Source: Phoenix dactylifera
Taxonomy: Eukaryota; Streptophyta; Magnoliopsida; Arecales; Arecaceae
Reading direction: 5' to 3'
Assembly (NCBI RefSeq): GCF_009389715.1
Contig: NC_052406.1
Span: 1,674,001 to 1,738,000, forward strand
DNA: 64,000 nt
Part shown: positions 12,570 to 26,178 of the stretch, in pieces
Layout of the letters: every line of letters starts with the position of its first letter
How positions within the stretch are numbered: the stretch's first letter is position 1
Program-made: the position numbers and the translations under genes
Notes under the pieces: generated by a model
Seen by the model: the letters and a program-made list of their open reading frames with translations, nothing else
Databases searched by the model: none
What the model was told of the DNA's origin: nothing

Positions 12570-12797
12570 ATGTCGGATCGGGAGGCCTCCCAAAATCCCA
12601 CCTCGCGTTCCCTCCGCTCCGTCTCCGCCGCCGCCTCCTCCTCCCGATCCGATCGCCGCTGCCGCCGCTCGCTTCGATGGGCCGCCTCTGCTGCTAGGGC
12701 CGCCGCCGCCGCTGCCGCCGCCGCGATCCCCACCTCTGCCGCCGCGACGGGTCGGCGTCGGCGACGACGATGCAGCTTCGGATCTCGCCGAGCATGA
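12570..12797 (+). other. Upstream open reading frame overlapping the GAUT start
   Basis: An ATG at 12570 opens a 75-codon frame, rich in Ala, Arg and Ser from a (GCC)n tract, that ends at 12797. It overlaps the GAUT start codon (12770) by 28 bases in another frame. The ATG context is weak (C at -3, T at +4). If the transcript starts upstream of 12570 it should lower GAUT translation. Whether it is transcribed is unknown. Confidence 0.45.
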
Positions 12798-15700
12798 GAA
12801 GCATCACGATATCCAGCAGCAATGGGTTCCTCGACTCGATGAAGGTCAGGGTCGCCGCGCGCCACGTCCCCTACCGGACCCTCTTCCACACGATTCTCGC
12901 CCTCGCCTTCCTCCTCCCGTTCGTCTTCATCCTCACTGCCGTCATCACCCTCGAGGGTGTCAACAAGTGCTCCTCCCTCGGTAAGCGAAACTCCTTTTTT
13001 CTTGCCCGAAATTTCGACTTTTTTCGGCTGCACATTGGTTCTGATATCAAATGGAGGTGTTTTCATGGCTTTATGGTTGTGAATGGGTGCGTTCTTGGTT
13101 GATCCGATGAGCTTCGGATTTGAATTGGTCGTGAATTCCCATTTCCTGGTGAAAAGCTCCAATTTTTAAGCTCAATGTTGGTTTTGGCATCGACTGGAGA
13201 GGTATTCAATGTTTGAGTGATTGCAAATGCGTGTGTTGTGGGTTGATCCAATTTCGGTATTGATTTGGATGGGCTGATCCAAGTTGGGTATTGTTTTGGA
13301 TGGGCTCTTTTTGCAGTCCTCCCTCATTAAGCTCACCATTCCCTTGCCAAATTTTGAATTTTTGAGCTGATAGTGGTATTGGTTGTGTAATGTTTTGGGT
13401 GGTCTTAGATTGGTTCTTCATGAGTTGATCTGCTATGGTTATGGATTGGAATTGCTGGAATTGTTCTGTTTGGATTGTTTTTGACTCATACCTCAGTGCT
13501 CAGCGAGCTCACATTTTCTTGCTAAGCTTTCGAAATTTTAGTTTGGAGGTTAGTGTTGGCTCCAAAAGAGTTGGTATAATGGTGGATTATATGTTGATTT
13601 GTACTGGTAGCTGTCTTTTTATTATTTGATGGATGTGGGGTATAATGCTTGGATTGGCAGATAAGATGCTGAGTTGAGCTGGGATGATCTTTAGTCTTCT
13701 GGTTCTTTGATTGACTGTTTCTGAATTTGCATTGCTGACTTTTAGCACGAGTGATCTTTTTTTTTTTTTTTTTTGATACTATTCTGGCTTTTGATTCTGA
13801 CATCTTGGATTTTGATCTTTTTTTTGATACTATTCTGGAGTTCAGTCTGGCCGCCTTCTTCATCTGCATTTAGGATGATTGGGCTTTAGCTAAACTGAAT
13901 TTCGGTTACAACTTTCAAGGTTTAGGTTTTGTTTGTAGATATTCTTTCATTCGTCTGATACTTTTTGTAATGTTCGCCACCTCCCTGCCCCAAAGAAAAG
14001 GAGTTTAGCCTAGCACTTATATTGTTGCTATACTGTTCATCTTTTTTGGCTTTTGCTTTCCTTCAACCAGGTGCACCTTAAAAAGAACTTTACTCTGGTT
14101 GATTACAAATTATGTCATAATTGCTCTCTTTTTCTATTTTGCTTAACTAGGTTGCTAGAAAGTTATTTATTGCTAGAAAGGCCTCTGTCAAAGGAATCCT
14201 ATCTTTCCTTGGTGAATATTCTTTTAAGAAGATGATATCATACTTGAGTAATGAAAGGTTTAGTTAAGGACTTTGTAGTTACAAGGGTTCCAATGTCTTC
14301 CGTATGATGATGTTGACTTCTTGTTATGAGGAGAAAAAGTTTGATAGATAGTGAGGTTTACTACTTATTAATTTGTTTTAATTGTGATTATGATGTTCAG
14401 TGTAAATTAGTAAGAACACCTCAATTAGAATCGACATGGATGATATGAGGCTCCTGGTGGTTTCATAAGCTCCTGATAAATTGTACCCCATTGCAGTTAG
14501 GAAAATTTAAAGTGCACAATTGAGCAACAAAAGCTGGGAAATTATTGCAATAATATCCATGGTTCATGCTAGGAAAAAATTCCTCCTCATGATATTTGGG
14601 GGAAAGAGTGGACAGCAGGAAAAGCAGGAGTATTTGTGAAAAGAAAGCCAGACACAATGGTGTTTTAGGAAAAAGAATAGTACTTCTGTTGGATAATGGA
14701 GGATGAATTCTTGTCTAGAGAACCACCTTGTTGTCTTTTGCACTTTTCTTGCCTTTTGGGTATTCTTTTTACCTTATCATTTTGATTGTCTGGAATGCAA
14801 AACTGAACCTTCCGTCACTTTTCAAATTCTGACACTCTTTAGTGAATTATCACATCATCTAAATGAAAAGGGTTGATGATGAATTTGGATTTAAATTTGA
14901 CCTTCAGTTGTCCAGGTTATATGATATGTATTTCATTTTTCTTTTATTCTTCTATACTCTTATTTGGTTTGTACTTGGCATCTTACATTAAATCAAGTTA
15001 CATGCAAACTGTGACAGTTCAATTAAGATTTTATGATTTTCTCCTTTTAGTTCCTGTTTTTTATTTATTTTTCATTTCAAAAATCATTTTTCCATTTGTG
15101 ACATTTTGGATCGACATTGTTTTTTGTGGCAAAAAACCAAGCAAGCCATACTTAAACGAGAAGCTAAGCAGTTAGCATAACTGCTCTCGTGGCACATTCC
15201 TGTTAAGATGTTAAATTCAATGAAGCTAAAGTTGTATACTCTATTAACCTATCACAAGGACATCAATATAATGATTGCACAAGCCAAGGTAATCTAACCA
15301 GGGGAAATGACTATATGCATAAATTTGGCAATGAAAGGGACTGTACTTTATGCTGCTGTCCGACAGCTAAAGCTTTACTCTGGCAATGAAATGTACTGTA
15401 CTTTATGCTGCCATCCGACAGCTATAATTTAGAAAAATTCAACATATGACTGAATAACAGCACAGACAAAAAAAACACAGGAGGAAAAATTTGAGGATTC
15501 AAAAATCTATGTTGCATGCATATCTTAACTTTCATCTTTTTCTTTGTTCCAGATTGTCTGGGAAGGCGACTAGGGCCAAGGTTCCTTGGTAGGGGCGGTG
15601 ATGATTCTGCGGTAAATATTGACATTTTACTATATATGCTTTGTTTGTGATGTCACAATCACTAGATGGGTTTGATTTGTGAATGAAGAACATAATTGCT

Positions 15701-18700
15701 CTGTTTTCTTGACTAATCTGATTGAATTGGTGCAGAAGCTTGTAAGAGATCTGTATAAGATACTTAATCAAGTGGATTCCAAGGAAATTCCTGTTGGACT
15801 GGTGCTGCCTGAATCATTCAGTGAGTTTCTTACTGAAATGAAGAATAACCAGTATGATGCCAGGACATTTGCCATAACATTGAAGGCCACGGTATGCAAT
15901 TGGCTGTATGTTTTTTTATCCATTTAGTCGTTGCATTGTTGAGATCACTGCATTGGAGACAGATTCAGATATGTCAGTTGTTTTCCTTATTCAGTAAGAG
16001 AACCAAAATATCTCTGTTGCCATTTATTCAATGATCAGCATGTCTTTGTGCATGAAATCGCTGGATATTATGTGCTTGAGATTATTTGTTACACCCTGAA
16101 ATTTCAACTTGCTGCAAGTCCCAAGATGTACCATTATAATAATCAAAATATAATCAAAATTTAAAATCCTTGAAAAAAATCATATGATCCAACAATATAT
16201 GACAAATACATTGCAATTTGAAACATTTGAGACAAGATCCACTTTACAACGTAAGCACATTTCCTAATACATTATACCATACCTCCAATTTAATCAAATT
16301 CAATCATAAACACTATGATCGGCCTATGGACAGCTCTAAAAGGCCCGTGCTATAGTGTTCGCAAGTCCACATGGGCCATGGGCTAGTTTCTTAGCTTGGC
16401 AAGGTTGCTAGGGCTTAATCGTGGAGAGTATGTGAGCACGCCCACGCAGGCATGTATTTGCACTCCCACTTTGCTTGGATGCTGGGGAGCTCGTACGTAT
16501 TTATACAAACCAAGTTGCCCAAAATATAACTTCTTAGCTAGCCTTTTTAGGTAAGGTGCTGGATTGTTGCAATATAGCACATGTATCATTATGTAACATA
16601 GTGTATCAATTTGCACACTATGATGCTCAAGATATGATGAGTTTGTATCATGCTAGTTAGGTCTTCACATGATTATTATATGATGGTATGATACTCTCTG
16701 AGTTGGAATTACATATGTATGCAAGCATCAAAGGAGACCTAGAAACATTTGATTCGTCCTAATGGTCTTAGAGTTCCTGATTCTATTGCTTCTAGAAAGC
16801 AGTTAGATTGCAGATTGTACCAATGGTTTTTATAGTGGAATTCATGTATGTTTCACTCACATTAAAGTGATTCCTTTTCGAATTCTTATCCTTTAGTGCG
16901 CTTGTAAATTTAGCATCAAAATCACTATGCTGTTCAACATTCTGCAGATAGGGTGTTGACTATGCATATTCATTCACATAATTGTTGATGTGTGATCTCT
17001 TATGTCAAATGTGCACCTAACTGTTGCACTCTGCCATTCTTATCTTAGAAGACTTCTGCCAAATATGTTTTCAAGATATTGATCTACATAAGTTTGGTAG
17101 GATCCATTTAGTTTTTGTTTATAAGTTGCACCTCATTTGTATGATTCGACTTGGTAAAGGCTTAAAAAGCATATCATAATCATCATCAAGCAATATACTA
17201 TATTATGCCAGTATTGTGAGATTTAAAAACAAATGTTTCATGCCATATTGTGTATTGGTTGCCCTAGAACAAAAGGATATCCAAGTTTGTGAGAAGATAC
17301 TTCACAAATATATACTTGAAAACCCTTGGTTTATTATTTAAACAATCCTTATCGTTTTATCAACAAGATTGACATAGTTTGATATTTAATCCACATGTTT
17401 GGCTGATCTACACTACAATGCTTCTTGTATATGCATTTTCTTTTACATTTATATCACTAATATAAATACTTTATGTTATATCAACAACTCCAAACCACAA
17501 CTTAGCAACAAGGAAAGCAGATCTTGCAAAACATTACCTTTTCAAATAGTTCCAAATTGCAAATCTTAAATAAGAACCAGTTGCGTTATTACTTGCATCC
17601 ACATTTTGCATTAGTAATGTTTAAGAACTGATTTGCTAAAAAACTGAATAACTTTACATTGATAAATGTAAATATATGTCTTTTCCTCTGTCGTCCATAT
17701 CATATTGATGAGGTCAAAACTTGTAACTATTGATTTATATGATAGGATATTTAGTGATACTATAAATCATATTTGCACTTATTTCTTATGAATATTCTCT
17801 GATTACACCTGAAATTCTGTATTTGGTAATTGTAAATGCTTTTTAAGAAACTTTTTTTAACCGATCATTGCAGATGGAAAATATGAACAGAGAGGTCAAG
17901 AGAGCAAGGTTGGCAGAGCAGTTGAACAAACATTTTGCTGCAAGTGCTATTCCAAAAGGCATTCATTGTCTCGCTTTACGTCTGACAGATGAGTATTCTT
18001 CCAATGCTCATGCACGAAAGCAGTTGCCACCTCCAGAATTGTTACCCATGCTCTCGGATAACTCCTACAAACATTTTATTCTAGCAAGTGATAACATCCT
18101 TGCAGCTTCCGTTGTTGTCACCTCAACTGTGAGATCTTCTTTGAAACCTGAGGAGATAGTCTTTCATGTCATCACCGACAAGAAGACTTATCCAGGGATG
18201 CATTCATGGTTTGCACTGAATCCTCTTTCTCCAGCCATTGTTGAGGTAAAAGGTGTTCACCAGTTTGACTGGTTGACAAGAGAAAATGTACCTGTTCTCG
18301 ATGCTATAGAGAACCACCATGGTGTCAGAAACCATTATCATGGAGATCATGTCAAAGGGATCAATGATACTGACAATCCAAGGGTTTTTGCTTCGAAACT
18401 GCAGGCCAGGAGTCCAAAATACATTTCTCTACTCAACCATCTCCGTATTTACCTGCCTGAGGTAAATATACTCGATCGTTATAGATATTCTTTGATGCTG
18501 TAGATTAATCTACTTTTATTGAAGATTGTTAGGGAACCTAATGAAATTGCTTTTTTGCATGAGACTAAAAAGTTGCTTTGGCAAAAAATTAGTGGAAGGC
18601 CTGGACAAAAGCTGAATGTTTGCTCAAGCTGCTGGGAAAGGTTGAAACTTGGATTGTGGGGAACCTGAAATCAAAAGACATGAGAGAGAGAGTAGCGAGA

Positions 18701-20114
18701 GAGGTGTTTGAATGCAGGAGTTGGGTTTTAAGATGGATTAAGATGATTTTGCTTTTCAAAAAATGATGTTTCAAGAGTTGAAAAATGGAGGGGAGGGAGA
18801 GAGGGAGACTTGACATCCAAGATGCTTGGGTGTTTCATGAGGTGAAAAACAGAGGTGGTGACAATAGAGCAAGGGAGAGGGACTTGACCTTAAAGATACT
18901 TAGGTCAGGAGGTGGGGAGACCTCCAAATTCTTTTTTCTTCTGGCCATAAATATAGGATTGCCTCTAGAGGGTAACTAAAGATGGGTAAGAAAAAGAAAT
19001 TATGGCAAGGTTCACCGTTTTGGTACCAGACCCTATACCAGTGCCACACTAGCACAGTGTCGGTACGGTACAGTGTGAAATTTTTTTGACATACCGAGTA
19101 TCGGTATGCCATCCGTACCGGATACCGGTACCGAACAGTATGGTACAGTACGCTCTGTACCGCACGATTCGGGCTGGTATGACATACCATGGATTTTGGT
19201 ATCGCCTGGTTTTGTGAAGCAAGGCTAATTAGTAGCATAGCTTCACCATTTAAGAAAAGAACTGCAGGACAATTTTTTTAAAAAATGTAAAGAGAGAATC
19301 TTACTCACTTGCATGACTGCTAAGAGCACAAGGTTGTTTTGTTTTCCCCATGATGTTCACTTGCAGCCAATTCAACGGTTCTAGTGGACTTGATATGATA
19401 AGTCCTAATTCCTTACCTGAATTGTGTAATGAGATTTATGCATTGATCCCATTTGGCTTAGAATGGAATTTATCTTCTTTCATAATCGAGTTATTTTGTT
19501 GGCCATCTATGGTGACACTGTGCTTTGTAATATATCCAAACAGCTTTTTCCAAACCTCAACAAGGTGGTCTTTCTTGATGATGATATTGTTATTCAGCAT
19601 GATTTGTCACCTCTGTGGGAAATCGATCTTGCGGGAAAGGTAAATGGGGCTGTAGAAACTTGCAGAGGCGAAGACAAGTGGGTGATGTCAAAGCACTTCA
19701 GGACATATTTCAACTTCTCTCATCCCCTTATAGCCAATAATTTGGACCCTGATGAATGTGCATGGGCATATGGGATGAATATCTTTGACTTAAGTGCATG
19801 GAGGAAGACAAACATTAGAGAAAAATATCATTACTGGCTGAAAGAGGTAACATATGAATTCACTTGCCATCTAATATGTGCTTTCAATATGCACATGTAA
19901 CTATCTTTATATGTTAAATTTTGCATAAAAAATTTTATCCTTATTTCTAATGATGGTATCTTGGGTTTTAGAAATGAATAGTGTACAATCTCGTGCATTC
20001 ATTTGTATGCTAGTTTGGATTGACCTTCCATTTCCTGGACATACTGAACATCTTGAACAAAATCTCATCAGGTGGTGACAAGAGGTTCAAATTGCATGCA
20101 TTGATAGGTGCATT

Positions 20115-20153
<39 letters not shown>

Positions 20154-21689
20154 GCAATCAGAAACATTTTATTGCATCGTGTATACTTGTCAGATGTATT
20201 ATATATTTTTTTCACTATACACCCAAACACTCTTCTGTAAGTAGGCAACTAGATTATGAATTGTGTTTCAATACAGATCTTTGGCTTATACTTTTTGCGT
20301 CAGAGGAATGCAACTTGCTTTTTCTTCGTGTGGACTTTTATCGAGTCCTGGGGAGCTGTAAAGGGTGCCTCTGTTGTTGCATGAGCAGAAACAGAAATAG
20401 GTTGTATTATCAGCCTTGTCTAAACCAAAGTTGGCCTGCCTAGGTGTCTGGAACTATCTATGTGGATCAGTATCAGCTGTAATTAACTGGTAGTATAAGT
20501 TCTTAAGAATCTTTTTGATTGTTATAAAGTTTTAGTTAAATAAAACCTGATAGTGTTAGATGAGCTTGACCAGATACTCGAAAATTTAGCTGTCCTACCT
20601 ACCAACTGGCACTTTAGGTTTCATGGCAACCCCTTCTCCTAGTGAAAAAGTTGCCTTGGCTAGGAAATTGGTACCATTTTTTTGCGGGTTTCCATAATAT
20701 TTAATGAATGGTATTAAAAGTTCTTACGGGACTTTCTGGTTGTATCTTTTAGTAGAACAGATACTTTTAAACCTGACCACTGTAGAATGGCTGTTGTACT
20801 GTATTTGGGTCTATGAACAAAAGGTAGGCATGATCATGAATGTGGAGAAATCTAGGCATGGCAAATGCAGAACCTGAATTGATTTAGAATCACTAGATTA
20901 TCAGCATACACTTGGATGAGTAGCATGCACTATGTGGTTGGGATGCCTTAAGATTATTGTACCCATAAAACATGATTGCAACAGTACATTATGGAACCTT
21001 GAGAAGAATTAACAACAATTCATACAAATAAGAAGTCTAGAAGTTTCTATCTGGGAAACATGATTTATGCATTTAAGCTAGCCGAGTGCTCAACTCTGAA
21101 CAACAAACATTGTCTGTTGGGGTAAGCCTTTGAATAACCTTCCTTTTTTGCCAGTGACTTAACTATCTAAGGCCACTGATCCCTTTCAGTGTGAGTCATA
21201 TACCTTCTGATGGCTTTAATCTGATATTTTAGGTCTTGCTCATCTTACTTGCTATTTTTCATCCAAAGCTTGCCTAATAAGAGAAGGGGTCTCAGTTGAA
21301 GTTACTGTTTATATTGTAGATTTCACCAAGAATGATTTCATAAGAGCTCAGGGAAGCTCTTAAACTAACTTACAGACCTATATTTATTTTTTGGGTTGCA
21401 GAATCTGGTGGCCAATTTGACACTCTGGAAGTTTGGAACATTACCACCGGCCCTTATAGCATTTAGGGGCCATGTGCATCCTATTGACCCATCATGGCAC
21501 ATGCTAGGCTTGGGATACCAGGAGAAAACCAACCTTGACAGTGTGAAGAAGGCTGCCGTGATCCACTACAATGGGCAGTGTAAGCCATGGTTGGAAATTG
21601 GGTTTAAACACCTTCAGCCTTTTTGGACAAAACATGTCAACTACTCCAATGATTTCATCAGGAATTGTCATATCTTTGAGCCTCAATGA
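12770..21689 (+). CDS. GAUT14-like: Galacturonosyltransferase, GAUT13/14 type
   Basis: Six exons join in frame: 12770-12980, 15553-15611, 15736-15891, 17874-18461, 19544-19846 and 21402-21689, giving 534 aa, the usual length for this clade. It is a GT8-family, Golgi type II membrane enzyme that adds galacturonic acid from UDP-GalA to pectin (homogalacturonan); this is family knowledge. Seen: a short basic N-terminus, one membrane helix at about residues 37-61, a stem, then the catalytic domain with the DxD metal site VVFLDDDIV (D350-D352) and the GT8 signature HYNGQCKPW (494-502). The start was chosen because MQLRISPSMRS matches the conserved N-terminus of the clade. Introns reach 2.6 kb and hold repeats. 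No lesion was seen. GAUT13 and GAUT14 are too alike to separate here. Confidence 0.95.
15326..15425. repeat. Tandem duplication, 55-bp unit
   Basis: Two copies start at 15326 and 15381. Both carry CTGTACTTTATGCTG followed by TCCGACAGCTA. It lies at the end of GAUT intron 1, about 130 bp before exon 2. Confidence 0.85.
16087..16571. mobile_element. Possible solo LTR in GAUT intron 3
   Basis: Starts TGTTACACCCTGAAATTTC, a wording common at the 5' edge of plant Gypsy LTRs, and could end at TTGTTGCA. Base composition in between is less AT-rich than the surrounding intron. No target duplication and no second LTR were found, so the borders are tentative. Confidence 0.35.
19007..19205. repeat. GTACCG-rich dispersed repeat, copy B
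   Basis: Sits in GAUT intron 4. It carries many GGTACCG, CGGTACGGTACAG and GGATACCGGTACC words and shares CGAACAGTA with GTACAGTACG-like text with copy A at 10415-10520. Confidence 0.65.
20115..20154. repeat. Compound (TG)n(GA)n microsatellite
   Basis: About nine TG units run directly into about eleven GA units, in GAUT intron 5. Confidence 0.9.
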
Positions 21690-23930
21690 TAGATCAGAAG
21701 ATTGGACAAGTTAAAAGAAAGGAGGTAGACTGATGTGAGTTTTGCAGCTCAGGACACAGCATACATAATAGAAATATGGGTTACACAACCTATGCAGATA
21801 CCAAGATATCACTGGCGGCATGAGAGATTCTTTAATTTGTAACGTATTGATGCATGCTCTCTTGGTATACTTCATCAAAGCCTATCTGAGGGGATATAAT
21901 ATCCCTTTTCTGGTGCATAAGAGCAGCTAAGTGTAAAGTGCTCACAGAAGTGCAGTGGAACTGCAGACTGCACTGGTCAGTCTTACAGGAGCAACAAAAG
22001 GCCTGGATTGTTGTTGTTTCAGGCACGCCAAATTGATTTTTTATCTTTATCTTCTTTTTTCCCCTTTCCTATATATTTTTTGTACTCCCAAATTTTTGTT
22101 TCATGCTGTTAAATGTATTCATCCGGTAATTGTTAGAATGTAGACATTTGTTAGTGCAGGGATCCCATTGAACTTGCAGGGAACTGATATTTATTACCAT
22201 TTCATGAGATATTATTGGCAATGTGCCGATAATTTTTTCCTATTGGATTGTGTTATACAGAATTGCTTTCTTTACTTTGGATAATGCATCTTTTTTTTCC
22301 TCTGTGCAACTGAATGACAACTCCTGACACTAAGTGCCTACAGGAAGGATTATACTAGAAATACCTTTAACAAATTCATGGCTTAATGTCAGAAAATCTC
22401 AAGATTCTTCCTTGTACGGTGATGGGATGGCCAAAGAAATTAAGGGCCTGTTAGATATGTTGTTTTTGTGCCTTTCTTTCCCTACAAATATATGAAACAT
22501 TCCCATGGAAATTGATGTCAGAGATAGCATTTGCATGGAACATCAGCCATTCTTTTTATTTTCATTTTTTTAAGTCATAAAATTTTGCCACCAAAAGTTC
22601 CTACGGTCTCACAAACAATTTTAAAAAGCAGAAGGGTTTCCATACATACTTATTCATTCTGGTTTAATTCTTTACTAAGATTTTTGCAGGAAACAGAAGC
22701 AATACCCAATGGACACTAAATTTTCTCTAATTCCAGAGTCCCTCTAATCAGGGAGGACGATTAGAACGCTATGGGTTCTTGGGATAAAATCCTGCCAGGG
22801 AGACCCATTTTAGGGATGTTTTCTTTTTTTTTTAGCCTTTTGTCAGTCTCCTTTTTTATGCTTCTGGATTATGCCTGTCTATCCCCACTTCTCCCTTTCC
22901 TTTTTCTTTTACTTGCAGAGTTTTTCAGTTTTGAATCTTTGCCGAAACATTGTTCTCTATCCTCAAATGAATGAACTCATTTGGTGCATGTTATAATAAA
23001 TTGATGCAAACAAATAATAATTGATGCACATAATTTGATGATGGGTGTATGCATTAGACATGTCAATGCATATATAAAAAATGTTTATATAGTAATCATG
23101 AGAAAGGAGTCAATTGTCAACTAAACTTTACTATAAATTCTTTCCACAAAAATAAAATGGCCTTGATTTGCAAAAGCATAAATAAATTGGATTTATCTTG
23201 TAAAATTCTTATGAATTTATCTTGATGTATTTCAGCCATGGGGATCATGTGAAGTTAATAGATATTACATGAAACAGACTGCACATGATTTAGTAAAAAG
23301 ATTGTGTTGAATGTGGATTTTTTTGCTTTCCCCTATTGATGGTCAATGTGGTAATTCATTTTAGATTTAAATAGGTGTTTATAGCCTGATTCTTGCTTAC
23401 ATATGAATTTATTTGTTTCTAATGCATAACATAATAATGATAAGATCAAGCCAAATAAGCCACTGCATGCCATGGTACTCTCTCCACTTTCTATATATCA
23501 ATTTAACTCTGAGGTAGTAAGTGCTCATGCCATAGAACAATAAGGGAGCTGATAAATCTCATAAAGAGTACATACAAATTTTAAGTTAAATAATATCATT
23601 CATCTTTCAAAAATTTATGAGGACCTCTAATATTTGGAAATATTACCCACAAAGAAAGTATGCATACAAGAGGTAGTAACTTTGTATACTATCAATTGAT
23701 AGTACATGAGTAGTTACGATTTAATTGCAAGTTGTTCTTGATTAAATAATGCATGATGCATGATTATTACCGTACGATTTTTGAGATAATAAAAGTTTGA
23801 ATAATTTCTCATATAAGAGTCCTCAAAATATTGAATCAAGGAAAAAATTAATAAAGAATATGATAGTTTGAAACTATTAAAAGAACACAATAATTATACT
23901 AACCAGAAGTATAATTCTTCTAAATATATA
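21690..23930. other. GAUT 3' untranslated region and spacer
   Basis: The first few hundred bases likely hold the GAUT 3' UTR. The rest is AT-rich and I recognise no gene in it. Confidence 0.5.
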
Positions 23931-24740
23931 CATATTGTATCAATTATTAAAGAAAGAGATGTATATACATAAAGTTGTGTTTCTCAATAATGGTAGCCGC
24001 ATCCATTTCATGCACATAAAAAGATCTTTTTCTATATGGCCTGATATGATTGGTGTGACTTGGAGGAATTGTTCCAATATTTTGTTGCTAACACTTTATA
24101 GGACTAAGCATACAAATGGATGCTTGAAAATATTTTTTATGTTTCTTCGATAAGAAATCTGGATGGCCAACCTTAGCATCATAAGAAGTCCTTTTTAGAG
24201 CTGGCATGCTCCACAAAACCGATTATATGGTTGTGGATTTTTTAAGCCAGGTATTTGAATTCGGATCTTGAAAAAAACCTTAATGTATGAATTTGTATCT
24301 GATATCCGAAAAAAATCTGAATATCCAAATCTATATCTGACATTCAGCAAAATTGTAAGCAAATGCCCATAACCGTATTTGAATCAGATCGGATACAAAG
24401 ATTTCTATATAAATTCAATTTGAACCGAACATGAAAATAGATTCGGTAGGATAACATCCAGACTTTTCAGCCCTAATATTAAAAAACAAAAAATATATAC
24501 ATGAAGTTGTGTATCTCAATGATGCTAGGCAGCATATATTTCATGCATATGAAAAGTTTTTTTGTCATGTGGCATAACATGATTGGTGTGATTTGTAGGA
24601 ATTGTTTGAATATTTTATTGCTAAGCTAACACTGAATGGGGGTGTAAGCGTACAATTAGATGCTTCAAAATATTTTTTATGTTTCTTAAATAAAAAATCT
24701 ACATGACCAACCTTAGTATTAAAAAAAAACCTTTCGAACT
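23931..24740. repeat. Two diverged 245-bp direct repeats around a third repeat
   Basis: About 23945-24195 and 24495-24735 are clearly related. Both read through ATACATxAAGTTGTGT, ATTTCATGCA, TGATTGGTGTGA and ATATTTTTTATGTTTCTT, and end near GACCAACCTTAG or GGCCAACCTTAG. Between them, about 24230-24470, is sequence rich in GGATATCCGAA and ATTCGGAT wording typical of a small dispersed element. No coding capacity. Confidence 0.7.
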
Positions 24741-25576
24741 TGGCACCACATGACAACAAGGGATTGGTGCAATTCATGGGTGTTCATTGATGTAAAGCAC
24801 CAATCCTCTTATGAGAGATGGCCTTGGAGATTTTTTGCAGTTACAAGGATGGGACCCAAAACATCAATAATTTTATCAATTGTGTGATTCTAAACTCTTT
24901 TGGTAAGCAATCCACTACTATCTATTTTAGAGGAACAATCGCTTATGGTTCCTATTACTAGCCTTTTTTAATATTTTCTTTCTTTCATAAAGAGAGTTGT
25001 AAGAGTTTTTTCTACTATAGTATTTCTAGTCATACAGATTCTTAGTCATAAAAGAACTCCACTGCCTTGGTTGTTTTATGTTTTGGTGCCATTTTAGGTT
25101 TTACCAATGCTACCTTCAAACAACCCGAGCTCTTTCGTATAGCATAGTTATGGTTTATTATGGAATAAATCTTACATGAAGCTTGACTCATAAAAAATAA
25201 CCATGCTTGGATGGCTCACAAAAAAAGAAACAAAAAAAAAAAAAACTTGGGATCAACTTGATATTAATCTTGCTCAAGCTCATTTGTTTAGGATAGGAAC
25301 TAAGCATAAACATTTAGCATTTAAACTCAACTCTAACTCAGCTCCATTTCTATCATCTTTTATATAGAGCAACCCAAGATCTCTACTTGCCTCAACACAT
25401 TTGCAACCCTAAGTAAGATCTCCCTTTTTCATATATTTAAAAATAATAAAAATATGTAAAAAAAAACAAATTTTTAAAGCGCACAGCAGTGGTGTCAACC
25501 TACTGAGGAAAATAATAGACATGGTCAGGAGACAAGGAGGGAAGGTAAGGGATGGAAGGAAACATCCGATAGGCAT

Positions 25577-25577
<1 letters not shown>
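24741..25577. other. Spacer, no feature seen
   Basis: AT-rich with an A-run near 25231-25244. No gene or structured repeat is supported. Confidence 0.45.

Positions 25578-25628
<51 letters not shown>
25578..25628. repeat. (CT)n microsatellite, about 25 units
   Basis: An uninterrupted CT tract about 550 bp before the MUB pseudogene start. It resembles the CT-rich leaders of other genes in the window and probably marks the old 5' UTR. Confidence 0.9.
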
Positions 25629-25630
<2 letters not shown>

Positions 25631-26178
25631 ATCTGCTGCGGCCCTGGGGTTCTTCACCCGACTTAGAGAACTCGGATCACTACCATTCTTCCAGTTCGGT
25701 GCCTATTTATTACCTAATTTTTTTCAGTTTTTTACGGATTTTGGGAGCGTCAAGTTCGAGATTTGGGTTGTTTTGGCGGAGCTTGGAGGGATATGAGGGT
25801 TCTTTGGCGTTTTGGAGAAGGCATAGATTTAAATTTGGGTAATTCAAGGAAAAAAGTCGCGATTTTTAATTTTTTTTTTTTTTTTTGGTGTGTGTGGAAG
25901 GAGACCCGGATCGACATTTGGGTGGATTTTGCTTTCTGTTATGAAGTTATTCGTAACTTTATATATTTTATGTTCTCTTGAAAACCCTGTCATCTTTCTT
26001 TCTTTTTTGATGACCAAGTTAATTTTTGTAACGATTTTTTTTTTAAAAAAAAAATCAAAATGAAGTCTTTGGGATTCTTTTTCGCAAAAAAGAAATGGCT
26101 TTTTAACAAAAACTACAGAGAGGTTTGCTCAGGAATTTGTGGTTGTTTGATTCCAGAGTCGCTATGCGACCCTTGGAG

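Noticed and set aside
12494-13162. Minus-strand 222-codon frame, acidic and Ala-rich
   Set aside because: It is the antisense shadow of the GC-rich GAUT leader and first exon; no independent family match.
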